Below are positions 10,101-17,156 of a stretch of 64,000 nt of DNA, piece after piece. The DNA lies in the NCBI RefSeq assembly GCF_004362215.1, contig NZ_SNWR01000001.1, positions 1,178,001 through 1,242,000 on the forward strand. Direction: 5' to 3'. The number at the start of each line of letters is the position of its first letter. The first letter of the stretch is position 1. The DNA is from Paractinoplanes brasiliensis. Lineage in GTDB: Bacteria; Actinomycetota; Actinomycetes; Mycobacteriales; Micromonosporaceae. The notes under the pieces were generated by a model, which saw nothing but the letters and a program-made list of their open reading frames with translations, was not told where the DNA came from and made no database searches. A program made the translations under genes and the position numbers.

Positions 10101-10487
10101 CTGCGCGACGAGTTGCTCGCGGCGGACGCCGCGTATCCGGGGCGGGTGACCGACCCGCTGGTGCTGGCGCTGCTCGACGCGGGCGACGAGGACGGGGCCC
10201 GGCGGGTGTGGGCGGGCCGGATGCCGATCGACCGCAACTACTACTGGCTCGGGTTCACCGCCCTGCGCGGGCACGCGGCGGCCCGGCTGGGCGACGCGGA
10301 AACCGGCCGGGAAGTCCTCGCCGACCTGCTCCCGTTCTCCGGCCGGGTCGCCGGGCTCGACTCGGGCACGCTCTACGCCGGGCCGGTCGACGCGGCCCTG
10401 CACGCGTTGACGGGCGACGAGGCGTACGGGAAATCGGCCGCAGGCCTCATCGAGCGCCTCCGAAAACCAGGCTCTCCCGCCGCTTGA
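7200..10487 (+). CDS. SARP/AfsR-type regulator: OmpR-like HTH, BTAD, AAA ATPase
   Basis: 1095 residues. The N-terminal winged-helix HTH is residues 1-95 (MHISVLGPLRA; QRAVLARLVVAGGDVVSADRLV). A BTAD domain follows (about 100-245, HLHDNPGREGAVRLLGLALYRSGRQGDALALLRR), then a Pro/Ser-rich linker (about 250-310), a STAND ATPase with Walker A GGEAGAGKT (343-351) and Walker B VVLLDDVHRAD, and a long helical sensor region. Proteins of this plan activate secondary-metabolite or metabolic genes, binding direct heptamer repeats. No obvious target cluster adjoins it. GTG 7200 is preceded by GGAAAG. The 3' end overlaps the convergent hemerythrin gene by 41 bp. Confidence 0.88.
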   Translation: MHISVLGPLRATAQGSAADLGGPRQRAVLARLVVAGGDVVSADRLVADLWGDADVPAKALATLQVHISHLRRALEPGRAPRTPASVLVSAPPGYALRLPVEAVDAWRFDDLVRRSAAAGPQARVRMLTEALGSWQGEAYAEVAAEPWAVPEAARLAELRLLAVESLAEAQLELGRAAAVVASLERHLHDNPGREGAVRLLGLALYRSGRQGDALALLRRTRDHLADELGVDPGPALRALETDILTQSPTLDAPAATPFPAGGEDSDAGPARSGSSARPALDPSLGRPASRTPPSPSSLTSATTTARSRQVRDVVAWGRETELAVIARAAEEVAREGARVVLIGGEAGAGKTTLAEAALARLTHDGWTARRGRCPEVEGAPPGWAWTETLGSGVLGGERPSAPGQRPPSPNPFELGLSVAAALDTGRTVVLLDDVHRADDLTLQLLRHVVAQQAARPLLVVVTYRADERRDELEATIGALLGSTAAHLTLRGLDRDAVAELARRHGLAEAGPDVLTMVAERTNGNPLFVRELARLIAAEGSHTAGSGVPVGVREVLRRRVARLPDTVATTLRQVAVLGREADLDVLAEVAGRDPDDLVDTLETAVLAGLLDEPAPGQVRFTHALVRDTLYEDTPLLRRARLHTRALRVLDGHADAATLARHAAAAAGPATAQEAIPYAVAAARAAERAGSWREAAAEWRQALRLRELAGTRATGPASELLAPAVTAHARAGDVMRARRIYVDAVSGEDLAVLTAWDAPLIWTTRDGREPSATAVTAIRRHLAAGQSGPTRVRLLLALFRELEGFDEPEAQRVSAEALALARTAGDARLLCAALNVRAYAALGPDLQGERRAVAEEYLARATGSGEIDHEAVAHWLLFLESAARTDLDRARAEMRLAVARSTTGQLSGLLAVVGIFEALLELLAGRVGAALERYEAVSRRLAEHGALNGAAMATVGRIGAAMALGEWAPLRDELLAADAAYPGRVTDPLVLALLDAGDEDGARRVWAGRMPIDRNYYWLGFTALRGHAAARLGDAETGREVLADLLPFSGRVAGLDSGTLYAGPVDAALHALTGDEAYGKSAAGLIERLRKPGSPAA

Positions 10488-11088
10488 ACGGCAACGGCAA
10501 CAGTCTGATCATCAGTGCGACCGGGAAGCCGCCTTCCCGGCGGGTCTCGGCCAGCTCGGCCTCGGTGGCCACGGCCAGGATCCGCGGCACCTCGAAGGTC
10601 ATTTTCGCGCCGCGCCGGCGGATCGCGGACTCGACCCGGTTCCACTCGTCGTCGCTGACGTACTGCTTGATCAGCGGGACGATCGTGCGTTCCTCGTCGG
10701 CGATGTGCTCGCGCAGCGTGTCCCGCAGGTCGGCCAGGTCGGCGGCGAGCTCGGCCGACACGATGTGCCCGGCCTTCAGCGCGGCCGCGCCGGAACGGAT
10801 CCGGGCCAGCTTCGGGTCGAGGACGGCGTGGTCGTCGGTGAGCTCGGTCAGGTCGACGTGCGCGCCCGCCGCCCGTTCCAGCACCGGCCACAGGACGTCG
10901 TCCTCGGCGCTGTGATGGTGGTGGATGCTGTCGCAGAAGTCGCTCAGGTAGCCGGCGATCGCGGCGGCGCGCTTGCGGTCGAGGCGGGGGCTGTTGCGGG
11001 CCAGGTCCGCGGTCAGGGCGGCGCAGCGGTCGAGGTCGCGCAGCATGGCGCGGTGGGCGAGGAGCAGTCCGCTCGGTTCGTTGTTCAT
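10447..11088 (-). CDS. Hemerythrin HHE cation-binding domain protein
   Basis: 213 residues. The HHE pattern is visible: LLLAHRAMLRDLDR, SIHHHHSAEDDVLWPVLE, LTDDHAVLD and LREHIADEERTIVPLIKQYV provide the His and Glu ligands for a non-haem diiron or other metal site in a four-helix bundle. Actinobacterial members are linked to nitric oxide or oxidative stress and iron handling. The final ~50 residues (VATEAELAETRREGGFPVALMIRLLP) form a C-terminal extension common in this subgroup. ATG 11088 is used; the upstream ribosome site is weak. It overlaps the SARP gene end by 41 bp in convergent orientation. Confidence 0.85.
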   Translation of the reverse strand: MNNEPSGLLLAHRAMLRDLDRCAALTADLARNSPRLDRKRAAAIAGYLSDFCDSIHHHHSAEDDVLWPVLERAAGAHVDLTELTDDHAVLDPKLARIRSGAAALKAGHIVSAELAADLADLRDTLREHIADEERTIVPLIKQYVSDDEWNRVESAIRRRGAKMTFEVPRILAVATEAELAETRREGGFPVALMIRLLPLPFKRRESLVFGGAR

Positions 11089-11133
11089 ACCGGCACGGTG
11101 CCCGCAAGCGCCTGCGGCCGACCTAAAGCCGGC

Positions 11134-11325
11134 TTAAGAGGGGTTCCCGCGCAGCCGCCGCAGGGCCAGGGCGAGCTGAAGGCGCAGGCGGCCGTGCGGG
11201 TCGCGCACCTCCCAGCCGAGCACGGGCAGGGTGTGGGCCAGGCGGTCCTGCAGGGTGGAGTGGTGCACGCGCAGGGCGGTGGCGGTCTCGTTGGAGGCGG
11301 GCCGACGAGCCGGGTGCCGCGGGCT
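11134..11325 (-). pseudogene. Truncated PucR/CdaR-type regulator, C-terminal HTH only
   Basis: Read on the minus strand from about 11325 to TAA at 11134-11136, the frame gives NETATALRVHHSTLQDRL then LGWEVRDPHGRLRLQLALALRRLRGNPS. This is the characteristic C-terminal helix-turn-helix of PucR-family regulators, which are normally 400-600 residues. There is no start codon or upstream effector domain, and the sequence beyond 11340 does not continue the family. It is therefore a remnant left by deletion. It fills most of the 342-bp gap 11089-11430; the remainder shows no gene. Confidence 0.65.
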
Positions 11326-11414
11326 TCGAGCGTCACGGGAACCCCTTGCTACGGGAAGACTTCGGCTGTGCGACCCATCCTGTGGTCCTGGCCCGCGCCG
11401 GGCGGCGGAAACTC

Positions 11415-11430
11415 CCCGCCATCTGGCGGG
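11415..11430 (-). terminator. Hairpin directly after the ArsR stop
   Basis: CCCGCC (11415-11420) and GGCGGG (11425-11430) form a 6-bp perfect GC stem with a 4-nt loop. It abuts the stop codon of the ArsR gene at 11431. It is a plausible terminator for the SRPBCC-ArsR operon, without a U-tract. Confidence 0.5.
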
Positions 11431-11748
11431 TCAGCCGTCGGCCAGGCCGCGGAGCCGCGTGAGGGCGGCCGACCAGTACGCCTCGTACTTGGCCAGCCAG
11501 GGGGCGAGAACCCGCGACATCGCCTCGCCGTCCAGCGCGTACAACTGGTGGCGGCCCTGTTTGGTGGCCGACACCAGACCGGCGGCGCGCAGCCCCATCA
11601 GGTGTTTGGAGATGCCCGAGGCGACCAGGCCCGGGAAGTGGGCGGCCAGCTCGCTCACCGTCAGCGGCCCGCGCTCGGCCAGCAGGTCGAGGATGCGCCG
11701 CCGGGTGGGGTCGGCCAGGACCCGGAACAGGTCGTCCTCGTCAGACAC
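11431..11748 (-). CDS. ArsR-family winged-helix repressor
   Basis: 105 residues. The wHTH is clear: FRVLADPTRRRILDLLAERG, LTVSELAAHF, GISKHLMGLRAAGLVSATKQGRHQLYAL. There are no Cys-rich metal sites, so this is the SRPBCC-linked, probably non-metal subgroup (PadR/AHSA1-associated type). Start GTG 11748 overlaps the stop of the upstream SRPBCC gene by 8 bp (GTGTCTGA), indicating translational coupling. The operon promoter contains two TTACC-N4-GGTAA-like sites at 12191-12222 that this protein probably binds, giving autorepression. Confidence 0.88.
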   Translation of the reverse strand: MSDEDDLFRVLADPTRRRILDLLAERGPLTVSELAAHFPGLVASGISKHLMGLRAAGLVSATKQGRHQLYALDGEAMSRVLAPWLAKYEAYWSAALTRLRGLADG

Positions 11749-12172
11749 CGGCGGCGGTGACCACGCCGGCCAGGCGCCGCAGCACCTGGTGCTTGTCGGC
11801 GCCCCGCTCGTACGCCTCCCGGGTCGCCTCCCAGCCCGGCTTGCCGATGCCGGCGAAGCCGTCGTGCACGAGGTGCACCAGGGTCCCCGCCGCCGTGGGC
11901 TCGAGGCTGATGACCAGGCGGCCGGGGTGAACCCAGCCCGACTCCTCCTCGAGCCACGAGAGCACAAGCCGGCCCTCGGGCACCATCTCGAGGACGACGC
12001 CGCTGACCCAGGTCTCGCCGTCGCCGCCGGGCATCCGGTAGGCGCCGCCGACCCGGGCGTCGATCACCAGGTCGGGCGACAGCCAGCGCCTCAGCCCGTC
12101 CTGCGTGGACAACCACGCCCAGACCGCACTGGGCGGCGCGGGAATCTCGATCGAGCGGGTAACCTCCGGCAC
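11741..12172 (-). CDS. SRPBCC (AHSA1-like) domain protein
   Basis: 143 residues with the AHSA1/START-like pattern: ITRSIEIPAPPSAVWAWL-like N-terminus, TQDGLRRWLSPDLVIDARVGGAYRM, VLEMVPEGRLVLSWLEEESG and the C-terminal long helix. These fold as a helix-grip hydrophobic cavity; the ligand is unknown. Start GTG 12172 has GGGGAGG 5-6 bp upstream. It is the first gene of a two-gene operon with the ArsR repressor. The same pair, in the opposite gene order, occurs again at 61.3-62.05 kb. Confidence 0.85.
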   Translation of the reverse strand: MPEVTRSIEIPAPPSAVWAWLSTQDGLRRWLSPDLVIDARVGGAYRMPGGDGETWVSGVVLEMVPEGRLVLSWLEEESGWVHPGRLVISLEPTAAGTLVHLVHDGFAGIGKPGWEATREAYERGADKHQVLRRLAGVVTAAGV

Positions 12173-12190
12173 CGTGACCTCCCCAACGTC

Positions 12191-12222
12191 TTACCAATCA
12201 GTAATGCTTTACCGTACGGTAA
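12191..12222. promoter_or_regulatory. Two tandem ArsR-type operators
   Basis: TTACCAATCAGTAA (12191-12204) and the perfect palindrome TTACCGTACGGTAA (12209-12222) share the half-site TTAC and are 18 bp apart centre to centre. They lie 19-50 bp upstream of the SRPBCC start at 12172, where a repressor would block the promoter. This is inferred to be the site of the ArsR protein encoded by the second gene of the operon. Confidence 0.65.
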
Positions 12223-12302
12223 GGCGTCGTGCATGACAAGGCGGAGTGGGCCGCGCGGGTGTGGCGGCCGGTGACCCCCGGCACAGCGCGGGCTTGAGCC
12301 GC

Positions 12303-13028
12303 TCAGCTGCCTGATTCGTAGGTGAGGAATCGCAGGCCGCGTTTGAGGAACGTGCGCGGGTTGGTGTCGAGGTAGCGGGCCCAGTCCGGGTCGGGCTCGC
12401 CGCGCAGCCAGGCGTAACGGGCGAGCGCGTAGCCGAACATCGGTTCCGTGAGGTAACCGAGCCGGCTGGTCCGGGTGTACTGGTCGTCCCGCGAATAGTC
12501 GAACGAGGAGTTGGCGCTGAAGATGCCGAGACCGAAGAACACGGTCAGCAGGTCGGTCAGCGGCTCGTGGTCCTTCCGCTTGGCGGAGATCCGGCCCTCG
12601 GCCAGCAGCAGCACATGTCCCAGCTCGTGCGCGACCGTCGCCACCAGCCCCGCCGGCCGGGCCGCCTGATCGTCACGGATCCCGATCACCGACCGCCCGT
12701 CACGCATGCGGTGATGCCCGGCCGCGCCCGAGCCGGACCAGTGGATCGGCACGTGAGCGGACAGCTCCGGGTTGTCGTCGGCCTCGTCGTGCTCCAGCTC
12801 GACGCGCGCCGGATCGATACCCATGTGGGCGCAAAGCCTTTCCAGGACCACCCGTACGTCTTCACGGGTGCCCCGGTACTCGCCGGGGAAGTAGCCGTCG
12901 GTGGGCAGAACCACCTCGCCGCGCAGCCTTTCCAAGCCGAACTCGGCCACGAACCAGTCCATCGACCGGTCGATCCACTCCTGCTCGACCGGCCGTACGG
13001 GACAGGCCGCTCGCCGCCACCAGACCAT
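12303..13028 (-). CDS. HEXXH zinc metallopeptidase-like protein, uncharacterised
   Basis: 241 residues from ATG 13028 (MVWWRRAACPVRPVEQEWIDRSMDWF...). The motif VAHELGHVLLL (HELGH at 134-138) provides two zinc His and a catalytic Glu. An acidic segment follows at KDHEPLTDLLTVFFGLGIFSA, where a third ligand would be expected. No signal peptide or membrane helix is visible, so it is probably cytoplasmic. I do not recognise a named family. An upstream ATG at 13079 in the same frame would add 17 residues but neither start has a good ribosome site. It is divergent from the LRV-repeat protein at 13145. Confidence 0.7.
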   Translation of the reverse strand: MVWWRRAACPVRPVEQEWIDRSMDWFVAEFGLERLRGEVVLPTDGYFPGEYRGTREDVRVVLERLCAHMGIDPARVELEHDEADDNPELSAHVPIHWSGSGAAGHHRMRDGRSVIGIRDDQAARPAGLVATVAHELGHVLLLAEGRISAKRKDHEPLTDLLTVFFGLGIFSANSSFDYSRDDQYTRTSRLGYLTEPMFGYALARYAWLRGEPDPDWARYLDTNPRTFLKRGLRFLTYESGS

Positions 13029-13144
13029 GCCCGGATTGTGCGCCACCCCGTCCACCCCGATCCGAGTGAAACCCTCCATAGGAGAGCCCTGTGGCCGTGC
13101 CGTCCGCCGGCACGCAGCGGCGACAGCGCCATAGTGTGAGTGTC

Positions 13145-13585
13145 ATGGCGGTGAACACGAGGCGCGCGGCCGCCACATCGCCGGCGGAGCTTGTCCGCGA
13201 CGTGCGCCGGGTCGTCGGTGGACGGCCTCGAACCTCGGCCGACGTCCTGCGGAAGCTGGCGACCGACCGGGACAGAGCCAGGCACGCCATGGCCCGGCAC
13301 GGCTGGGACATCCCGGAAGAGGACCTGCTCCGGCTCGCGAAGGACAGCTCGGCCAACGTCCGCTTCTGGCTGGCCAACGTGCCCGGCTCCACCCGCCCGG
13401 TCGTCCGGGTCCTCGCCGAGGACCCGGACGACCGGATCGCCGTCTCCGCCCGCCAGTGGCTGCGGAAGCCGCCCCGCCGCGGCGGTTTCCCCAACCCCGC
13501 CCAGCTCGGCCGGCCGATCGTCGAGGTCGAGCACCACATCTGGAACCAGTACATGAGCCGCGGCCAGGGCCAGCCGTACACGTAG
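13145..13585 (+). CDS. Small protein with LRV/HEAT-like repeats
   Basis: 146 residues. The middle contains repeats of the leucine-rich variant type: DLLRLAKDSSANVRFWLANVP and VVRVLAEDPDDRIAVSARQWL, where Asp-x-x-x-x-Val-Arg precedes a helix. Such helical repeats serve as interaction surfaces; the partner is unknown. The N-terminus is basic (NTRRAAATSPAELVRDVRRVV). ATG 13145 is chosen over the earlier frame start at 13091. A truncated relative of the same repeat type appears at 16050. Confidence 0.7.
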   Translation: MAVNTRRAAATSPAELVRDVRRVVGGRPRTSADVLRKLATDRDRARHAMARHGWDIPEEDLLRLAKDSSANVRFWLANVPGSTRPVVRVLAEDPDDRIAVSARQWLRKPPRRGGFPNPAQLGRPIVEVEHHIWNQYMSRGQGQPYT

Positions 13586-13643
13586 GCTCGGCGGCGTGCT
13601 CGATGCGGGGATGGTTTCATCGGCCGGGGCGGGTGGGTGAAGG

Positions 13644-14132
13644 GTGTTGCTTCGCGGCGCGGAGCCGGCTGATCTGCCCGCCTTGCTCGACGTGCAGCAG
13701 GCGGGCGCCGTGAAAGGGCTGGCGAACATCTTCCGGCAGGACCTGTACCCCTTCCCACGTGCGGACGTGTACGCGCGCTGGGAGGCCGAGCTGGCCGACC
13801 CGGCGATCGACGCCTACGTCATCGAGGACGACGCGGGACGGATCGCCGGGTTCGCCGCGATCAAGGGTGACGAGCTTCTGCACTTCGGCACCGCGGTCGA
13901 GTCGTGGGGCCAGGGCCTCGCGAGCGCCGCCCACGACAAGCTTCTCGAACGTTTCACGGCGGCGGGCGTGACCCGAGCGCGCCTGCGGGTCTTCGAGGAG
14001 AATCATCGGGCGCGCCGTTTCTACGAGAAGCTGGGCTGGCGCCCGGCCGGACGACTCAGCCGCACCTCGTTCGCGCCGCACCCGGTCCTCGTGGAGTACG
14101 AGCTGGACCTGCCGAGCGAGAGGCACCCGTGA
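13644..14132 (+). CDS. GNAT-family N-acetyltransferase
   Basis: 162 residues with the Gcn5 fold pattern: N-terminal RGAEPADLPALLDVQQAGA, YVIEDDAGRIAGFAAIKG (beta4), the acetyl-CoA loop region VESWGQGLASAAHDKLLERF (a QGLAS variant of Q/RxxGxG/A), and the C-terminal RVFEENHRARRFYEKLGWRPAGR, which is highly diagnostic. It transfers acetyl from acetyl-CoA to an unknown amine. Start GTG 13644 or TTG 13647. The stop overlaps the start of the GlcD-like gene by 4 bp (GTGA), so the two are translationally coupled. Confidence 0.85.
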   Translation: MLLRGAEPADLPALLDVQQAGAVKGLANIFRQDLYPFPRADVYARWEAELADPAIDAYVIEDDAGRIAGFAAIKGDELLHFGTAVESWGQGLASAAHDKLLERFTAAGVTRARLRVFEENHRARRFYEKLGWRPAGRLSRTSFAPHPVLVEYELDLPSERHP

Positions 14133-15472
14133 GAGACATCATCGACGACCCCGACGTTCTGGCGAGCCTCAGTCACGACGAGGCCGAATGGGCCCCGTAC
14201 GGCAAGCCTCTGGGCGCCGTGCGGCCGCGCTCAACGGCCGAGGTGAGCGAGGTCGTGGCGTACTGCGCCGAGCGCCGGATCCCGATCGTGCCACGCGGCG
14301 CCGGCACGGGTCTCTCGGGCGGGGCCAACGCCGTCGACGGGGCGATGATCCTCGACCTGTCGAAGATGAACCGGATCGTCGGGATCGACGCCGCCAACAT
14401 GACCGCGACCGTGCAGCCGGGGGTGGTCAACGACGACCTCAAGCGGGCCGTCGCCGGGCACGGGCTGTGGTATCCGCCCGACCCGGCCAGCTCGCCGTGG
14501 TCGACGATCGGCGGGAACGTGTCGACCAACGCGGGCGGGCTGTGCTGCCTCAAGTACGGCGTGACCCGCGACTACGTGCTCGGGTTGGAGGCGGTCGTCG
14601 GTGGCCCCGCCGGGGCGTACGGGACGGTTGTCAAACTCGGACGCCGGACCACGAAGGGGGTCAGCGGGTACGACCTGGCCGGGCTTTTCACCGGCTCGGA
14701 AGGCACGTTCGGGGTGCTGACCGAGATCACCGTACGGCTGAGACCCGCGCGCCGGGAAGCGCCGCGCACCGTGGTCGGCGCGTTCGCCGGTGTCGTCGCC
14801 GCGGGGGAAGCAGTCGCCGCGATCACCAGGGCCGGTCTGCTGCCCGCCGCGCTCGAGCTGCTCGACCGTACGTGTCTGAAGGCCGTCGAGGAATGGAAAC
14901 ACCTCGGTCTGGAAGCCGACGCCGCGGCCCTGCTGCTGGCCCAGCTCGACACCCCGGGCGACGACGAGGCCACCGCCGTCGCGAACGTCTTCCGGGAAGC
15001 GGGCGCGTTGTGGGCCGAGCAGTCGACCGACGAGGCCGAGGCCGAGGCGCTGTTCGCCGCGCGGCGGCTGGCCTACCCGGCCCTCGAAAGGCTCAGCCCG
15101 GTGCTCACCGAGGACATCTGCGTGCCCCGGTCGGAGGTGCCCCGGATGCTGGCGTCGATCGAGCGGATCGCGGCCCGGCACGGTTCCACGATCGCCACCA
15201 TCGCGCACGCCGGCGACGGCAACCTGCACCCGATGATCCTGGCCGCGGCCGGTGACGAGCAGGCCAAACGGGCCGCGCAGGGAGCCTTCGAAGACATCCT
15301 CAGCGCCGCGATCGCGATGGGCGGCACGGTCACCGGCGAACACGGTGTGGGCCTGCTCAAACGGGCCGGGATGCGGCAGGAGCTGTCGCCAGCGGTGCTC
15401 GCCATGCAGGTCGCGGTGAAGCAGACGCTCGACCCGCTGGGCCTGTTCAACCCCGGGAAGGTTGTCGGCTGA
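14129..15472 (+). CDS. FAD-linked oxidase, GlcD/D-lactate dehydrogenase type
   Basis: 447 residues. The PCMH FAD-binding domain shows VPRGAGTGLSGGANAVDGAMILDLSKM and STIGGNVSTNAGGLCCLKYG. The C-terminal cap ends in GTVTGEHGVGLLKR and LDPLGLFNPGKV, which are the hallmarks of GlcD. It should oxidise a 2-hydroxyacid such as glycolate or D-lactate to the 2-oxoacid. No GlcE/GlcF (FAD or Fe-S) partners adjoin, so it is probably the single-subunit D-2-hydroxyacid dehydrogenase type. Start GTG 14129 overlaps the GNAT stop. Confidence 0.9.
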   Translation: MRDIIDDPDVLASLSHDEAEWAPYGKPLGAVRPRSTAEVSEVVAYCAERRIPIVPRGAGTGLSGGANAVDGAMILDLSKMNRIVGIDAANMTATVQPGVVNDDLKRAVAGHGLWYPPDPASSPWSTIGGNVSTNAGGLCCLKYGVTRDYVLGLEAVVGGPAGAYGTVVKLGRRTTKGVSGYDLAGLFTGSEGTFGVLTEITVRLRPARREAPRTVVGAFAGVVAAGEAVAAITRAGLLPAALELLDRTCLKAVEEWKHLGLEADAAALLLAQLDTPGDDEATAVANVFREAGALWAEQSTDEAEAEALFAARRLAYPALERLSPVLTEDICVPRSEVPRMLASIERIAARHGSTIATIAHAGDGNLHPMILAAAGDEQAKRAAQGAFEDILSAAIAMGGTVTGEHGVGLLKRAGMRQELSPAVLAMQVAVKQTLDPLGLFNPGKVVG

Positions 15473-15547
15473 CCGGCCGGGACTTCGAGGAGGTCCGGAT
15501 CCGCCACCACAGCCTCGGCGGCTGAGCGCTGCGGCTACCCTCTGCTG

Positions 15548-16057
15548 GTGTTCGAGAGCCACTGCGTCATCTGCCACGACTACGACGACCGGGACGACCA
15601 CGACGACGTCGACCGGGGTGTGATTGCCAACGTCGAGAAGTTCGGGTGGAGCGTCACCGGCGTGCCGGCCGACTCGCAGGGCCCCGGCTGGGCGTACACG
15701 ATCGGCCGCCTGCACAGCCGCGGCGAACCGGAACTGGCCATGTTCGGCCTGGGCCTGCCCGTCATGCAGTCCTGCCTGAACATCCTCGGCGAACGCGACA
15801 CCCTCACCGACGGCCAGTCCTTGGACGATGTCATCAACGGCTACCCCGTACGCCTGAGGGCCGTCGAACCTTCGTGGTTCCGCGCCTTCTTCGGCCAGGC
15901 GATGTGGTTCTACCGCCGCCCACCCGTCCCGGTTCTGCAGGTGGTGTGGCCCGCGCGCGACGGCAGGTTCCCGTGGGACGACGGCAGCCTGGCCCAGCCG
16001 CACCTGTGGCTCCCACCGGCCGGCCACCCCCGGGGCGTCTGGACCCAGGATGTCTGA
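15548..16057 (+). CDS. DUF4262 domain protein
   Basis: 169 residues. The core GWSVTGVPADSQGPGWAYTIGRL and GEPELAMFGLGLPVMQSCLN matches the DUF4262 pattern (GW-x-V...P-x-FAYTIGL). An N-terminal CVICHDYDDRDDHDDVDRG segment has a C-x2-C-x-type pair and an acidic stretch that could bind metal. The function is unknown; members often lie near defence or regulatory loci. Start GTG 15548. The 3' end overlaps an LRV-like fragment by 8 bp. Confidence 0.8.
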   Translation: MFESHCVICHDYDDRDDHDDVDRGVIANVEKFGWSVTGVPADSQGPGWAYTIGRLHSRGEPELAMFGLGLPVMQSCLNILGERDTLTDGQSLDDVINGYPVRLRAVEPSWFRAFFGQAMWFYRRPPVPVLQVVWPARDGRFPWDDGSLAQPHLWLPPAGHPRGVWTQDV

Positions 16058-16361
16058 CCTGGCCCTGGCCCGGCGGCGAGGACTGGCCGCCAATTCCGCC
16101 GTGCCCGGTGACCTGCTGCGGCGGCTCGTCACCGACTGTCCCGCCGAGGTGCTGCTGCCAATTAGTGCCGCTCACCACCAGTCGCGTCGGGTTCCGCAGC
16201 AGGACCCCACCGGCGTCGAAGCTGACCTCAACAACGCAGTGCAACCCTCCGACGAATCGAGGCCCACCGCCGACTCTCGTCAAGTAGTGCGTCTCCCACA
16301 GGACGGCCGCAACCGGTCGCTCGGTTATGCGATAGCGGCGATGTCGCCGTCGTCGAAGTAG
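16050..16361 (+). pseudogene. Fragment of an LRV-repeat protein fused to unrelated 3' sequence
   Basis: The first ~36 codons (DLALARRRGLAANSAVPGDL, then LLRRLVTDCPAEVL) look like the start of a leucine-rich-variant/HEAT-like repeat protein, related in style to the gene at 13145. After about 16157 the frame becomes compositionally unlike coding sequence (PISAAHHQSRRVPQQDPTG onwards) and GC drops. This suggests a deletion or insertion junction at roughly 16155-16160. ATG 16050 overlaps the DUF4262 stop. The DNA from 16160 to 16320 holds nothing I can assign. Confidence 0.5.
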
Positions 16362-16642
16362 ATCGCCTGGTGCAGGCGACCGCCGAGGGCTGCGGCGTAC
16401 CTCGCGATCACGTCCTGGCCGGAGGCCTTCCCCTGCTCGATCTGCGAGACGCGGCCCTTGGTAACGCCCATCCGGGTGGCAACCTGCTGTTGTGTCAGGC
16501 CACGGGCCTTGCGGATCTCCGCAAGCCGGTATCCGACCGTCGCAGCGAGCAGTTCCTGCTTGCCGGCCTCGACTGCCTCCTCGCCGCCGGCCCGCTCGAT
16601 GTGTTCGGCACGGATGTCGCTCCACCGCGTGTAGCCGCTCAT
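16325..16642 (-). CDS. XRE-family antitoxin (HigA-like)
   Basis: 105 residues. A single HTH_3 domain spans about residues 36-95: YRLAEIRKARGLTQQQVATRMGVTKGRVSQIEQG. The N-terminal arm GYTRWSDIRAEHIERAGGEEA is typical of actinobacterial HigA proteins encoded after a RelE/HigB-fold toxin. It would neutralise the toxin and repress the operon. Start ATG 16642 overlaps the toxin stop by 4 bp (ATGA), giving toxin-first order. The antitoxin is intact while the toxin is frameshifted. Local GC is lower than in neighbours, consistent with acquisition. Confidence 0.85.
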   Translation of the reverse strand: MSGYTRWSDIRAEHIERAGGEEAVEAGKQELLAATVGYRLAEIRKARGLTQQQVATRMGVTKGRVSQIEQGKASGQDVIARYAAALGGRLHQAIYFDDGDIAAIA

Positions 16643-17003
16643 GGCGTGCCTCCCTCTTCCTCGCCGCGCTCTTTCAGGTACGCCTCGTAGCGTTGCTCAG
16701 CCAGGGGAATCGCCTCGGCATACCACTGATTCCATCGTCCGGCTTTGTCACCGGCGACCAGAAGAACGCTCGACCGCCAAGGGTCGAAGGCGAACAGGAT
16801 GCGCACTGTGCCGGGGCGTAGTTCCTTGAGATTACTGAGCGAGGTGCCGTGAATCGTGTCAACCAGCGGTCGGCCCAGGCCGGGCCCCGTCTCGGCCAGA
16901 AGATCGAGCGCCTGCACGACACGGCATAGACACCCGGATCCAAGGTCGCGATCCAGTCGCGTACCTCGTCGACGAGGTAGATCTCCCACTCGCCGGTAGC
17001 CAC
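16639..17003 (-). pseudogene. RelE/HigB-type toxin interrupted by a frameshift
   Basis: The N-terminal part MATGEWEIYLVDEVRDWIATLDPG (from GTG 17003) and the C-terminal part VVQALDLLAETGPGLGRPLV, then LKELRPGTVRILFAFDPWR...WYAEAIPLAEQRYEAYLKER, lie in different minus-strand frames. They join at about 16918-16924, where GCCGTGTCGTGCAG is one base short of a continuous reading (GCC GTG GTC GTG CAG). The combined protein would be about 121 residues, the normal size for Gp49-like/HigB toxins that cleave ribosome-bound mRNA. Either the toxin is inactivated or a sequencing error is present. Confidence 0.75.
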
Positions 17004-17015
17004 GCCGCAAGTATA
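17001..17015 (-). promoter_or_regulatory. Candidate leaderless promoter of the HigBA locus
   Basis: On the minus strand TATACT (17015-17010) lies 6 bp before the toxin GTG (17003-17001). That places the transcription start at or next to the start codon, which is common in actinobacteria. TTTACCGTTCGC immediately upstream may be the antitoxin operator. Confidence 0.4.
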
Positions 17016-17156
17016 GCGAACGGTAAACCGCGCCCGAGGTTCTGACCCGTTCGGGAAACAAGGTCACCGACTGCCGAAAGGACTCACATGCGGACGTAGC
17101 TACACCCAGCCTGAGCGCGGCCGCCCCCGGATCAAGGACGGCCGCGGCGCGCACGC

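Noticed and set aside
16160..16320. Minus-strand frame reading WETHYLTRVGGGPRFVGGLH and onward as a possible small gene
   Set aside because: It looks protein-like but has no start with a ribosome site, no recognised family, and overlaps the antitoxin region; too weak to list.
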